Counted from the first letter of the stretch, positions 1 to 11,263 are shown. The stretch: DNA of 64,000 bases from Favolaschia claudopus (GCA_037176885.1 JAWWNJ010000048.1:558001-622000); one strand, 5' to 3'. The notes: a model not told the origin generated them from the letters alone. Numbers and translations are program-made.

Positions 1-576
1 GTCAAGCGCAAACACTGAAGCACTTGAGACTGCATCGCGGGAAGATTCCCGCGAATCGGAGCTCCTAGACTGGATGAACAACATTTTCAAAAGAGAAAGC
101 GGGAGTCGAGGTACCCACAGGGACTCCCAATAAGAACTTGACGGGCGGATATGTTCCCGGATCCTAGCCGCTGCCAGATCCGCGAGGAGATCAAGACCAG
201 ATACCGTTGGACCTTCCACATCCAGACCAGTCGGAGCTTCGGATGAGATAACACGCGGAATCCGCTTTGGGGGAGGATCCCATTGACGTCGCTTCGCTTT
301 CGTGGCAGCGCTACATGAATGATGACACTGAATTGATGTTTCCTTGTCTGGAACTTTGGGTTGCGTACCGTCGTTGTTGTAGATACGCAGCCTCTTTCTG
401 ACGAGTTTCCGGTTTACTGAAGTTTTTCTGAGCCTGAGAAGTACACCGTCGTCAAATGTCCCACCTCCGATATTTAGCTTGCCGTTGGCGAGCTTTCTCT
501 CGAGATTGTTCAGTTGCAACTCTGTGTGTGCCTTGTGGTTATACAGGATTTGAAATTGTTTCCTAGCGCAAGATAC
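1..576 (-). CDS. 3'-ward exon of an unrecognised protein, running off the left edge
   Basis: Reading the minus strand from an acceptor (ctcag, at 577-581) gives 192 codons without a stop down to base 1, in one frame; no ATG is needed because this is an internal exon. The peptide has basic and amphipathic character: a Leu-rich helix (positions about 10-35, with LQLNNLERKL), a Gly patch (GGGTF), an Arg/Lys block (KLVRKRLRIY), a Pro-rich basic stretch (KRRQWDPPPKRIPR) and a Ser-rich tail. The amino-acid composition and the long open frame argue that it is real coding sequence. I do not recognise the family. The upstream exons (beyond about 580) could not be resolved; a further exon around 600-720 on the same strand is possible. 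The stop codon lies outside the window. Confidence 0.6.
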
Positions 577-1532
577 CTGAGCTTCGTGGGTTCAGCAAGG
601 GCCCTCCGCTTGCTTGAAGATTTCGCCATGAACGCTCGGAACAGAAGAGTCACATTTGTGACCGTGATTTCTTCCACTAAGTATATCACTTGTTCAAACA
701 CACATCCATCTAGAAGACCTTAGGCGCAGTACTCAACAGGAATACAAATGGCTTACAATGCTATACAATCTCTGAACAAAATTTTATCCATCGCCGCTTC
801 TCAATTGTTCAAACGGTGCTATTGATCCTGACAGTGACGCCTTTGCCGGCCCTCTAATATGGGCTCGTTGAGGTGCGCAAATCAAGATTCTGGACTTCTG
901 TACATCCTAGAACCATCCTTAGTCAAATACTAGCTGAAAATAAAAAACCGATTCGGAATGTTGAAGAAAGTGGGATGAATTAATGTTCGCTAGCTCCAGC
1001 ACTGAAGTCCCACACTGTATCTCAGTGCCTCAATCGAGACCCAGTATACAATTCACCGAAACACTTCCGCAGTTCAGCTCATTTAGTTTGGCTACTACTA
1101 TATCAATGTTCACAATGTGAGATTTGCTCAAAAACAACGCCCATTACTCTCGTGTAAGCTTCCTTGCTGACAGTGACGCCTCTTTGGGTGTTTTTGAGCG
1201 AATTTGAACATAATGTGTATGTATTGTCGTGTCTTTCCCTTCTAGTTTTCCTTAGCAATGTTTGGTTGCATTTCTTCAAGATTATCACATACTTTGCGAT
1301 GCATTGGAGAGCCTCTCCATTTTTCCTTGAGCGATTTACTCCGACAGTGACGCTCGGCAGGCGCCAGCCGCGCCCGGGATGATAGTACCCGAATGATCGC
1401 CAGGCATGTAATCAGTGACGGCATCACTTCGTGCCTCACTTCTCTCATCGTCTCAGTGCTCACCGCCTCGTCGTTTCCCTCCTGCTTTTGACCCAGTCCC
1501 TTTCCACCCGTGCGATCTGCCTCCCCGCGACT
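577..1532. other. Non-coding stretch with a three-times repeated 11-mer
   Basis: No convincing gene is seen, apart from possible upstream exons of the left-edge gene near 600-720. The 11-mer GACAGTGACGC occurs exactly three times on the plus strand, at 830-840, 1169-1179 and 1343-1353, all upstream of the gene that begins at 1533. Confidence 0.5.
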
Positions 1533-2189
1533 ATGTCGATTGCCCCGTCGCATCCTTGGAGTCCTGGGCGCGACAAGAATCTCAAAACAGGTATGATTGC
1601 CACTCCTTTGTATCCCTGTTTCTACCTCTAATCGTCGTCAGACGTTGTACACGCTGGAGGCAATGCGATCACGAATGCCATGAAGGAGTGGCTTCAACAC
1701 TACAATCCTCCCGCGACCTCTCCGCCCGCCCGTCCAGCGAATTATTATGAAGAAAGGCAAGCAGCACTTTACGCACGCCTCGCCGAGAAACAGCAGCGGA
1801 ACCGCGCGGGCGCACTAGCGGACCAACAGACCCTCCTCCCCCCTCGCTCGTCCGAGTTTTACACAGCAAAACGGGCCAGACTTTATGCTCGCCTCGCCGA
1901 GAAAAGGGCACGAATGCTCCGAGTCGCCGACCTCGTCAACCGTCGCGCACGCGCCATTGCCAGCAGCGCACGTCGATATCCGCGCTCTCGGAGCCACCCT
2001 CACCATCATGACAACATTGCTTTGGAGCTGGTGCGTCGCCGGAGGAAGGAAGTGCGGATAGTCGAGGAGAAAAGTCGCAGAGAGGCAGAGGAAATTGCGA
2101 GGCGGGTGGCTGCGGAGGCGCGGGTGGCGCAGTTGGTCGCCCTTCGTGAAGCGGGCCGTCGCTCCAGACTCAGCCACGGGCTCCTGTAG
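1533..2189 (+). CDS. Small Arg-rich coiled-coil protein, unknown function
   Basis: Two exons: 1533-1590 and 1642-2189, joined by a 51-bp intron (gtatga...gtcag) in phase 1. The ATG at 1533 opens with MSIAPSHPWSPG and stays in frame with the long second exon; the product is about 201 aa. Two related segments, YYEERQAALYARLAEKQ and FYTAKRARLYARLAEKR, form an internal duplication at about residues 50-70 and 90-115. The C-terminal half is Arg/Glu/Ala-rich and predicted helical (RRRKEVRIVEEKSRREAEE). There is no signal peptide or membrane segment. I do not recognise a family. The basic helical character would suit a nucleic-acid or coiled-coil partner, but that is inference only. Confidence 0.6.
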
Positions 2190-2348
2190 TTGACCAATAC
2201 AGTCTTCCCTTCAGAAACGAACCAAGCGTAAATCAAGTAAATCTTTCCCCAAGGAGACTCGATCACTGTGAGCCGAATCACATTTTGTGCAAGATCTTCC
2301 AATCTTCCGTGCGTCGTCTCTTCACTTTCTCACTTCCTCTCCCCCACC

Positions 2349-3599
2349 ATGGTCTCACTCAGCCCTAGTGTTTGCTACGAAGTGGCGCATCACTGCGATA
2401 ATGCCGAGCGACTCAGCCTCTACCGACTCTCCAAACGCGTGCGCAGCGTTATGCGCGGTCTCTTCTATCGCAATATTCAAGTCAAAGGGAATGCCGCCAC
2501 CTTGGTTGTGCGTTCACTTGCCTTAAACGCAGACTTGTGTAAATTGGTGAGTTTGTATTCGACTCGTTTTCTCTTTGGCCATTCACTAACAGAAGACTCC
2601 AAGGTCGAATGCCTGTGGTTCTTAGATCGCTACGTTCTCGTCGAGGGCAAGCACTGGGCGGCCGCTCTGCCGCGTATGAAGAATCTCTGGTTTCTCATCA
2701 TAGCCGGTACCATCGACATCCCCCGCCATATCATTCCTCGCATCCCGTTTCAATTGCGCTTCTTCGGCTCGGTCTCCAACGTCTCGGGGAACTGGCCCTA
2801 CTTCCTTGTCACCCAAGTAGCTCTGGAGGAAATCGCAATTAACGGCGAGTTCCGTGGCGCTTACCCTGGCAGAGGCACTCTGCCGTCCTTGCGACACGTT
2901 AAACTCATGGCTCTCGACCTCACGCACCTCGTTCCGCGTCACCCGGAACTCACAGACATCTGGTTTTTGACTCGGAACCACCTCGCTGAACGTACCCTGC
3001 GGTTCGAGGATGCCCAGAAATTTGCGCGAACCTCGTACCCGCAACTGACGGCGCTTCGTATCGGCGTCCCCGAACTCCTCCCCCTCCTCAGGGCAGCTCC
3101 GCGGATGCTCTATGGTCTGCGCGACCTTGTTCTGGACGAGGATTTGACTTGGTCAGGGTTCACGCTGGAAGACGAACCGCAAGAAACTGACGAAGTTTTG
3201 TACCTGGTATGTCCGCATTTCATTTCCCAATCACCGTCATACACTCATTTCTTCCTTTTTCAGTGGGAATCACCGCTCCGTTCGCTTGCGGAGTGCCTGA
3301 ACAAGCGCTTCCGCGAGCTCGAGACCGTCTTTCTCGTCTTTCACCCGGGTGAAAACAGTCGCATCAACAACAACCGTCGGTTGTTGTCGTGCTCGGATGC
3401 TCGCTGCTTTGCAACGGTATTCGCATCGTATGCGACTGCGCCTCTGTTCCAAACACTGCGTATCAAGGCTGCAGATGGGTATGCGGTGTGCAAGGATTGG
3501 GATGTCTACGGTATGAAATATTTTCCTTTGGAGGACAAACGTCGTGTACAAACACCACGATATGCGCGCATCTTCAATCATGAAGACGACAACTTCTAG
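2349..3599 (+). CDS. F-box-like protein of the Agaricomycete leucine-rich type
   Basis: The start at 2349 gives MVSLSPSVCYEVAHHC, the usual opening of Agaricomycete F-box-like proteins, followed by the helix ERLSLYRLSKRVRSVMRGLFYRNI that packs as the F-box core. Introns: 2547-2603 (57 bp; acceptor choice set by frame, with a nearer acag at 2592 not keeping frame) and 3207-3263 (57 bp, gtatgt...cag). The product is about 378 aa and ends at TAG 3597-3599. Beyond residue 70 it consists of Leu-rich segments (LPRMKNLWFLIIAG, LPSLRHVKLMALDLTHLV) typical of the irregular LRR part. Members of this class are thought to be substrate receptors of SCF ubiquitin ligases; the substrate cannot be read from sequence. 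Related F-box/LRR genes lie elsewhere in the window but are not close copies of this one. Confidence 0.75.
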   Translation: MVSLSPSVCYEVAHHCDNAERLSLYRLSKRVRSVMRGLFYRNIQVKGNAATLVVRSLALNADLCKLVSLYSTRFLFGHSLTEDSKVECLWFLDRYVLVEGKHWAAALPRMKNLWFLIIAGTIDIPRHIIPRIPFQLRFFGSVSNVSGNWPYFLVTQVALEEIAINGEFRGAYPGRGTLPSLRHVKLMALDLTHLVPRHPELTDIWFLTRNHLAERTLRFEDAQKFARTSYPQLTALRIGVPELLPLLRAAPRMLYGLRDLVLDEDLTWSGFTLEDEPQETDEVLYLVCPHFISQSPSYTHFFLFQWESPLRSLAECLNKRFRELETVFLVFHPGENSRINNNRRLLSCSDARCFATVFASYATAPLFQTLRIKAADGYAVCKDWDVYGMKYFPLEDKRRVQTPRYARIFNHEDDNF

Positions 3600-4766
3600 C
3601 TTATGTTCATGTATTCTGTATACTACCGCTCAACGAATGGAACGCTCATTAAATTTTCCTTGAAAGCTAGAAATGCTTCGATTTTAATCTAATTATTATG
3701 GCAGCCCAGGCTGCTTTGAACATGTTTGGTAAAGGCACTACCTATCATCAAATCGATGATCCGCTATCCTCATCATCTCGGACGACGTCCAGGACCACAA
3801 ATGGCCAAATAACCTCGAAGATCTACTGCCTACATATCGCAGCCGGTCGAGTCGATTTCAAGGTGTTGCGTGCGCATGGAGATCGTCAAAACCCAGGACA
3901 CTGAGACGGAAATTTATGATGGCGTGATTCTAGTTGCTACGGGTGCTGAGCTCCGCTACTCTGTGGGCCGGTTCGTTCGCTGACACTGGAATCTATCTCA
4001 TGCACAATCAAACAGGATCTTTGCTTTATTTTCTATGCATTCCATTCCTACATCGGAGACGACAGACGGAACACTACAGTAAGTAGTACTGCAGGATTTG
4101 ATTCAAGATAAAATCGAGCCTGAAAAGGGCCTGAAATGGGTACCTGATTTACTGGGGCGGTACATTTCGCTTGAACTCGCAACCGCATGATGCGGATTCG
4201 CGCGCGATATTGCTGGATTTCCCCGTAAGTGCGAGCATGCGTATGTGACCGACGGATTAGAAAGCGGATTGTCGTCAAATCGCCCTGAATATCACGCCAG
4301 CGCCTGATGTCTCGGACATGAGGGCAAGCGAGCAAGTCGTCCTTCCACTAACACACCTTTCTTCAGCATTCCAGTTCATATCCACCATTTTTCAAGTCCA
4401 CAGGAGAAGCGAGATGGCAAGAACTGTGGATGAATCCCACGATTACCCAAAAGCTTTCTGGGAGCTGGACAGCTCTTGAACGGGGTGAGAACGCCGTCTT
4501 CTTTTGCTTCTTTTGCATCTTTGATTCTCGCATGATGCTGATTCAGAAGTTCCAGATGTGATTTTTGAATGGCCAAGAGCGACGGTATCGCAGTTCACGT
4601 TGGCATGCACCGGGACCCGCTCCATTATTCCGAGAACAAGAGGTGGTCTTGGCAGCAGTCCAACCTTCGGTAGAACGGTAAAGCGGGAGATTATCTCCGT
4701 TTTCTTTTTCCACTGAACACCGATCCGACTTGTTCTTTCCAGCTCTCTTCTCTCTGCCCCCCCATA
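3600..4766. other. Intergenic, no supported gene
   Basis: About 1.2 kb without a coherent gene model. A 35-codon frame at 3876-3983 resembles a dinucleotide-binding strand and is listed separately. The rest shows only short frames with no splice-linked continuation. Confidence 0.5.
3876..3983 (+). pseudogene. Possible remnant of an FAD/NAD(P)-binding monooxygenase
   Basis: A 35-codon frame from ATG 3876 to TGA 3981-3983 contains TEIYDGVILVATGAE. This recalls the 'D.vi.ATG' strand that precedes the second dinucleotide-binding loop in flavin-dependent monooxygenases. No flanking Rossmann motif (GxGxxG) or other part of such an enzyme was found on either side, so at best this is a degraded fragment. 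A chance match is quite possible. Confidence 0.2.
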
Positions 4767-6288
4767 ATGCAATCTCCTGTCAATATTCCCAATGGCCGTC
4801 GCCGTTCTTGTGAGTACGCTTTAATTGTTCTAATTGCCTTCTCTTTCCTTTCTTATCTCCCTCCATAGTGCTCCCACGTAAAATGCCGGTCAAGATAAAT
4901 GACGACGCAGCAGAGAAGCGTCTCCGCCGGAAGTTGGAGCAAGACCGCCGTAATCAAGCAATGGTTGAGCAAGAACGCCGTAATCAAGCAATGGTTGTGG
5001 CAACACCGGCTACTGAGGCAGCGACTGCTGCAGCCCTGAAGACGCTTTGCGAAGGTATCGAGCAATCAATCAAGGACGTGGCCGAGGAGTAAGTACTCCA
5101 CTATTTTTTCTTTTCTTTTTGGATACTGTCTAACGGACGATTTCAGGAGCCCCAACGGCAAAATCTATCCGTCTAGGTGGCTGGGAATGTGAGTGCACAT
5201 TTCGCAAATGTTTCTGACTTGCATCTCGCTAACCTGTCTGTAGTTTTCTTCGCTCCGGAGGGTTCGCGTCTATCGAGGAGGCGAACGAGGCCAATGATCG
5301 CCCGCTGTCGGCCGAGGAGGAAGACTTCACCTGGAATTGGGAGCTAGCCGTGAAGGCTGCGATGGATGCAGCGGGAGTTTTGGAACGTGAAGAGTGGTTG
5401 CGGGATATAAGAGCGCAGGACGAGGAGCAGCGTCGGTGGGAAGAGAATCAGCGTCGGTGGGAAGAGAGGCACGAGTATGCCACTGATTTTAGCGGCAGCG
5501 GAGAATACGTTGAGTAAAATTTCGTCTATCGCCTTCAAATGTCATATCTTTTGCTTCACACCAATAGCTGGCGTCTATGTCCGGGGGCGTTTCGAGTAAG
5601 TTTTCTTTGTTTCCCCGTTTCTACCGTATCTCATTGCTTATCTCATTGCTTCCAGACCTTCGTTTGTCGGAGTTGCGCTACGGTATGTTGATCTGCGGTC
5701 CTTTTGTTTGAAACATTGCTGACTCGTATTTGCAGATCTTTTTGAGGGGGAGCGTTTGGCTGAAATGAAGTACCTTATGCCTTCAAGAGGGTTTGGCTTG
5801 GTGACTTACAATGTCTGTTGTCCCTATGTTGCTGGCGGTAAGTCTGGTGAATGTAGATGGTGGATCGAGTTCCCGAGCATGAGTCCTGAGTTTGGATTGG
5901 TCAACGCTGAACGCATTGAGAGCGAATGGGCGTATCACAATCCCCTGCCCAGTCGCAAGGAGATGGGGGTTGGGCGGCGACAGGAATTCATCTCTTACTC
6001 CATTGTGGGCGGTCCACTCCCGTCTTTTTCGATGAGGTGAGTCATTTATTTAATTCCGTTTATTTGGCGACGGCATAGCTGAATCTACCGTATGACAGTG
6101 CGGATGGTAATTTCAACTTGAAGACTCGTGAACGCATTCCCGCGAACAACGCTGACAAGTTCTTTGAACGCTTGGAGGAGATTGACGAAGATTATATGCC
6201 GCGGTTGGAGTCTGTTGACGACGATGAGTGTGACGACGAAGAAGATGGGGACGAATCTGCATGTATTCAAGTCAGGGCTAAGCTCTAG
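4767..6288 (+). CDS. Unrecognised 8-exon protein with an acidic C terminus
   Basis: The model starts at ATG 4767 (MQSPVNIPNGRRRS). Exons: 4767-4809, 4869-5088, 5147-5188, 5244-5513, 5568-5595, 5656-5682, 5736-6036, 6099-6288. All but the 5568-5682 pair splice in phase. The N-terminal half is charged and helical, with a tandem repeat (LEQDRRNQAMV / VEQERRNQAMV) and a second one (QRRWEEN / QRRWEER). The middle is more globular (GFGLVTYNVCCPYVAGG, then CRWWIEFPSM). The end is very acidic (ESVDDDECDDEEDGDES). Exons 5-6 lead into the frame of exon 7 only if one base is added in exon 5, for example to the GGGGG run at 5583-5587; the joined frame would then read LRLSELRYDLFEGERL. I do not recognise the family. 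No membrane segments or signal peptide are seen. Confidence 0.6.
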
Positions 6289-6958
6289 TTGTACTGTATT
6301 GAAAATCTAGTATTTGTCTTCTGTGCACGCACAAACCGTTCGGGTACATAGAACTCGATTGGACTTGAAGTCCTTTTTTGGCGCCCAGGCGCTTGTGCAG
6401 TTACGTACCCTTCTCCAGAGAAGGGTACGTAAAAATTCCTGGAGAATATTCATCTCCAGTCTGCCCTTGCTACCGGCACGATGTAGTCCCTCGCTGAAAT
6501 ATAATGCTTCACTTGTATACTAATTCAACTGACCTGTAATTATCCCTAGGTCGGGGAGACCTTAAGGTTCGCATCAAGGTTGTGTTTGTATATGTTGCTT
6601 CATTGCCCCGACGCCAGTAAAATATTGCTGAGAGATGGGGGTTCAAAAAACTTGGTTCAAAAATTAAAGGTGAGAACGAGATTGTGCTCCTGTCGAAGCT
6701 ACGAGACATTTTTCTTACTCTGCTTGACTTTGATCCAATGGAACTGTGTGAGGTCGGCTTCCGCCGGGCAGCACTGCCACAGCCGCGTCTGATTGTTGAC
6801 AGATTGATCAACGGGCGATGCGTCTACCAACCACCATCCCCTGCCTATGCGTCGTTGTACACGCGCAGGCGGGGGATGGGCTGTATGATCATTCGTTTCA
6901 AGATATCTAAGCTTCTTCTCTCCCCTCCCTCCTCTTACCTCCCTTCTCCCTGTCTCTC
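6289..6958. other. Upstream region of the KDZ gene with two perfect hairpins
   Basis: No gene is seen. It holds two adjacent inverted repeats (6401-6432 and 6439-6459) and short non-coding frames. The left end of the KDZ element must lie here or further left, but no inverted terminal repeat matching the right side was identified. Confidence 0.5.
6401..6432. repeat. Perfect 15-bp inverted repeat with 2-base loop
   Basis: The arms TTACGTACCCTTCTC and its exact reverse complement are separated by only CA. Immediately to the right, at 6439-6459, a second hairpin has 7-bp arms (CTGGAGA / TCTCCAG) around a 7-base loop. It could be a terminator-like hairpin after the gene ending at 6288, or a terminal structure of a mobile element. 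Confidence 0.7.
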
Positions 6959-9900
6959 ATGTCGAAGTATAAGCCAAAGCGCAAGCCAGCTACGACAATC
7001 ACCTTCAGCTTGGGCCAGCCAGCAGTCAATGACCCAGCAACCATCGCCGGCGGCTCCACTGTGGCTCATATCCTGCGGGAGAAGACGTCTGTGGGCCAAG
7101 GGGACGGTCAAACCCATCGCACATCGTCTCTCCTGAAGGTCAACGTCGTCGACCAGCGGCCGAGCGCTGTACGCCCTGACATCAGACCACCTGAGCCAAT
7201 CTATGACGCTCACGACGCCGGCGATGTCGATTCCGACCTTCACGATGATGGTCCCCGAGAGTTGCGGGATTCGGTGCGTATTGGAGCAATTTTCTTTGAT
7301 TGTTTTCTGACCTCAGGAACGCAGGACGACCCTCTGCGTCAGTGGGCTGAAGACTATCGTAGTCTTTATCTGGCCGAGATTTTGAGGCTTGAGGGAAGAG
7401 GGGATCATGCTGCTTTCACGACATGCAGATGTGGAGGCGATGGCGCTGATTATCGGTGCACGGATTGTCTCGGGGGCGGAGAATTGCTATGTGGGTCGTG
7501 TATGAGAGCAGCACATGGCCAATTGCCCTTTCATCGGGTTCAGGTACGTCTACTCCATGATCTGAGCTCAGAGCAAAACTAACGCTTTGGATAGAAATGG
7601 GCTGGGACTCACTTCGAGTACGTGTCTCTCAAGTCGCTCCGAGTCCGCATCCAGCTCGGGCATTGGCATGGGCCTCAGCGAAAATGCCTGTTGCCAGAGC
7701 ATTCACCTGGCGACGACTTTGTGATAATCGATATCACCGGCATTCATAGCGTCTCGCTGGACTATTGTGGATGTGGGCAGAGTGGTTCGCGCGAGGTGCA
7801 GCTCCTTCGTGCGCAGCTATGGCCCGCTACCACAACCCATCCGCGAACCGCCGCCACCTTCTCCGTCCTTCGCCATTTCCAGATGCTCGCCTTCGAGGCG
7901 AAAAGCGCCATCCTCGAGTTCTACACAACTCTGGCGAGGCTGAGCGACAACTTGCACTATAAGAAGGACAAGGTAATGAGCGCTTAAAATCCGTTTGCTG
8001 GCATGACTGACAGCTTAACTAGAATCGATATCACGAATTCCGGCGGATGATACGAGAATGGAAGAATGTCAGGATGCTGAAGCGCGCGGGGCGTGGGCAT
8101 GAAATCGACGGAATAGCGGCGACCCAACCGGGAGAATGCGCCTTGTTATGTCCCGCGTGTCCGCAGCCCGGAATGAATATGCAGTTGGGTTGGGAGAGGG
8201 CGTCAGAGGAGAAACAGTGAGTTCATGATCCATGCGACGACTTCAGCTGACGATATTCAGGTTTTTGAATGCTCTATATCTGGCAATTGACGCGAATTTT
8301 CGGCTGAAGCGTAAGGATGTGTCTACGGAGGAGAAGGATCCAGGGCTAGGCAACGGGTGGGCATTTGTATGCGACGTCAAGAAATATATGGCGCATGTAA
8401 AAAAGCATTGGGGACTCACCCAGCCGGTGCGCATTTCCGTTCTGTTCTTGACATAACTAACATGATATCCAGCGTAGTCACTGCGTTGCGCACGATGCAG
8501 TGGACAAACCCGATCGAGAGACGAGAGGGACGGCGTCGTCCGGTATCGGTGCTGTGGACTGCGCACGCCATAATTTCAAACGTCCCTGCGCTGTGGGGGA
8601 TCTTCAATTAGGAGAACGGTAAGAGTCAAATTCAATCCATTCAAGCTACTGTACTCATTTCGTCGTAGGTACATAAACATGGATTATATGGTTTTTCGGA
8701 GCATTGCGGGCACGCCCTTGCTGCGTTTTTTTCTGTCATACGACATTGCGTGCCAGTGGCACCTCAATCTCTTCTCGCGGCTGGAATACTACGCAGATGA
8801 CGAGCTCACATTCGACGGCACCGGCAAATTTTTCACATTTCTGGTGCCCAAATTTCATCTTCCGGCTCACATCGAATCCTGCAACCTGAAATTCTCATTT
8901 AACTTGACACGCGACGTCGGGCAGACGGATGGAGAAGCCCCCGAGCGCGGCTGGGCGGATGCCAACCCATTGGCACGGAGCACGAAGGAGATGGGTCCAG
9001 GTTTTCGTCGCGACTCTCTAGATGACCATTTCAATGATTGGAATCACAAAAAAATCATAGCGTTGGGTGAGCGATAACCAAGAGCAGTCTCTTTCAGTCA
9101 TTAACATGGTCAGCAGGCTACACAATACGCAGGAAGCTTGAGAATGCCGTGCCGGAGATGGTGAGGACGAGGGAGGCGCTGCTGGATATGAATGAGTCGG
9201 TGGGCGCTGAGGTCGTGGAGAAATGGACGGAGATGGCGGTGAAATGGGAGGCGGACGTGTCGGCTCCAAACCCTTTCGAAACAATCCGCAAAGACCAACA
9301 TCTGGCGAAGGTGAGGGCAGACCTGGCAGCGGAAGCGGCGGAGCGAGAGAGGGCGGGGACGGAGGATGCTGGCGCGGTGAAGGGTGACATGCATGTGACG
9401 GAGCTCATTGCGATGGGTATTCAGCTCGAGGAGCAGCAGTAAGTGCTAGCATCTATCTTTCCAAGTCGTCGACTGACAGTCTCTTTCTTCAGGCGTGTAT
9501 TGGCTGCCGACATTTCGTCCACCGGCCAGCATCCGACGGACGGTCAGCGCCGCGCGATGACCGAGCGCACAAGCAAGCTTCGCCGCAAGATCGTCGCATG
9601 GATAGAGGTGCAAACGAAGTTTTGGCCAGCGCTCGGGAACGTACGTGACCGCGAGGACAGCGAGCGTGCTCGCCAATCGACCAGTGACCACGTTCCGGGC
9701 GTGAAGGTGCCGTCGATCGCGCTCTGGCTTCCATCCGCAATCCGGGCTTCGTCGCAGCTGCGGGACGTCTTCATTCAGACCCCCGTCTTGGAGATGGAGT
9801 ATCGGCTGCGGGTGGCGCAGGCTTCCGAGTCTCTGCATGAAGTCAGGAGGCAGCTCCTCGTTCGCACCCACCTGTACAAGCTGAAAGATAAGCATAAGAG

Positions 9901-10698
9901 AGGGGTTCGAGCCAATACGAGGTCAGCCGACAAGATCGCCGCGCTCAATGAGCAGATCAAGCGAGCCGCGGCAACCTATCGTGTCGCGCGGGAGGCGCTG
10001 GTGGTGCTGGGTCTTGTGCTGAAGCAGAATGATTGGGAATGGACGCTGCAGGAGCTGAAGGAGGAGGACGTGCGGGGCCTACCTCAGTCCAACTTCCACG
10101 ACCCAGAACGGAAGACGAAGAAGCGGAGGAAGCGCCGGCGGACCCAGGAGAAGCCTATCTCCTGGATCTGGGTGACGCGGGGAGAGCGGTGGCAGCCAGG
10201 TGATGACGCTGCGATGAATGAAGGTTAGACATTACCTTGTTCTTCGTATGTTGCTGCTGACTCCCATTTACAGCCGTGCGTATTGAATGGGCAAAAGCCC
10301 GCGCACGTTCCCTGCGCTGGGCCGAGGAGGTCGATCTTCTCGAGGAGGAGATCCGGCGAATCCGTGCTTTCTTGTTGTGGCGGGCCGAGTGGTGGGGGGG
10401 GAGAATCAATCTTCTGGGTCGGGATGAGGGTCCACAACGCGAAGGGGAGACGGCGTATGCGCGACGGCAGCAAGCGATCAAGACCACGCTTGCAGATGAA
10501 TTTTCAAAGCAATGGGCTCATTTACCAGAATTGATACGGAAGGGGCGCGCAGGGACTGCGGGGGTGGACGGGGAAGAAACACCGGACGTTCGGAAGGAAG
10601 GAGAGGGCGGCATGGAGCAGGAGGAGGACGAGAGCGATGAGGAGGATGAGCCGATTGATTTAAAGCCGGCATACACGGATGACGTCTTAGAGATGTAG
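6959..10698 (+). CDS. KDZ-superfamily transposase with N-terminal CxC2 zinc cluster
   Basis: Ten exons: 6959-7273, 7325-7543, 7595-7972, 8023-8216, 8261-8426, 8473-8618, 8669-9066, 9117-9438, 9493-10223, 10274-10698. The joined length is 3,294 nt, an exact multiple of three, giving 1,097 aa. Residues about 110-175 form the KDZ-associated cysteine cluster: W...YLAEILRLEGRGD, then CRCGGDGADYRC, CLGGGELLCGSC and H. The transposase core follows with its family hallmarks: DANFRL (first Asp, about 379), GIGAVDCARH, GDLQLGERYINMDY, YDIACQW (second Asp, about 498), VPKFHLPAH and GEAPERGWAD (Glu, about 563). The C-terminal half is long, helical and charged, ending in an acidic tail. No stop or frame break was seen, so the protein may be active. 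Known KDZ elements (Kyakuja, Dileera, Zisupton) are cut-and-paste transposons. The element ends and target duplication were not found. Confidence 0.9.
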
Positions 10699-10791
10699 CT
10701 ATAGGTTGGCGGTGTGAAAGCCCCAAGGGAATGGGCATGCATCCCAGTTTTTTCAGAATTTTGTAGATTTTTTTTGTATTTGTTTCTGATC

Positions 10792-10826
10792 GACGTCGAC
10801 GACGACGTCAAAGCGTCGTCGACGTC
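10792..10826. repeat. 13-bp inverted repeat downstream of the KDZ gene
   Basis: The arms GACGTCGACGACG and its reverse complement enclose a 9-base loop, about 95 bp after the transposase stop codon. The motif is rich in the self-complementary GTCGAC. It could serve as a 3'-end structure of the transcript or as a subterminal site of the element. Confidence 0.65.
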
Positions 10827-11000
10827 GTCCTACAAACATGTACAACTTTGATGGTCATTACATATACCTCTGCTCATTGCAAGCTACGACGACGACGACG
10901 TTCCGACACTGCTGCGGCTGCCAGACGCCCCAAATAGGGATTCTGCACCGAGGGTCGCTGGATATATCAAAATTGGCCGTCAACCAAGGGCCAGGATATA

Positions 11001-11263
11001 CTGTAGTATTTCGTTCAATTCGTAAGGTCACAGGTCACAGACCCCAAATCCTACGAAAATTTTCGTAAGTCACAGCGTCACAAAGGGGTCCTACGAAAGG
11101 TTTCCCTCTGTGACTCGGATTTTGGCGCATTTCTGGGCCAAAAAAGGGGTAAAAAACGAAAATTTTCGTAAGTCACAGGGTCACAAAGCCTCCTTACGAA
11201 AGGGTAAATTCGTAAGGGGTGTCACACCCAAAACCGGCTTACGAATTGAACGAAATACTACAG
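11001..11263. mobile_element. MITE of Tc1/mariner type (TA target site)
   Basis: The ends are perfect inverted repeats: 10998-11026 matches the reverse complement of 11238-11266 over 29 bp. Both ends are bordered by TA (10999-11000 and 11264-11265), consistent with a TA target duplication. The terminus proper therefore starts CTGTAGTATTTCG. The 263-bp interior codes for nothing and holds two related units, each with the palindrome CGAAAATTTTCG followed by TAAGTCACAG and GTCACAAAG. No transposase gene of this superfamily is in the window, so it would be mobilised in trans. Confidence 0.75.

Noticed and set aside
9018..9408. Minus-strand frames within the KDZ gene
   Set aside because: They lie opposite exons with clear transposase motifs and have no independent support.
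10440..10700. A separate small acidic protein gene starting at 10276
   Set aside because: The exon joins the preceding KDZ exon in phase through a 50-bp intron, and the whole gene length becomes a multiple of three.
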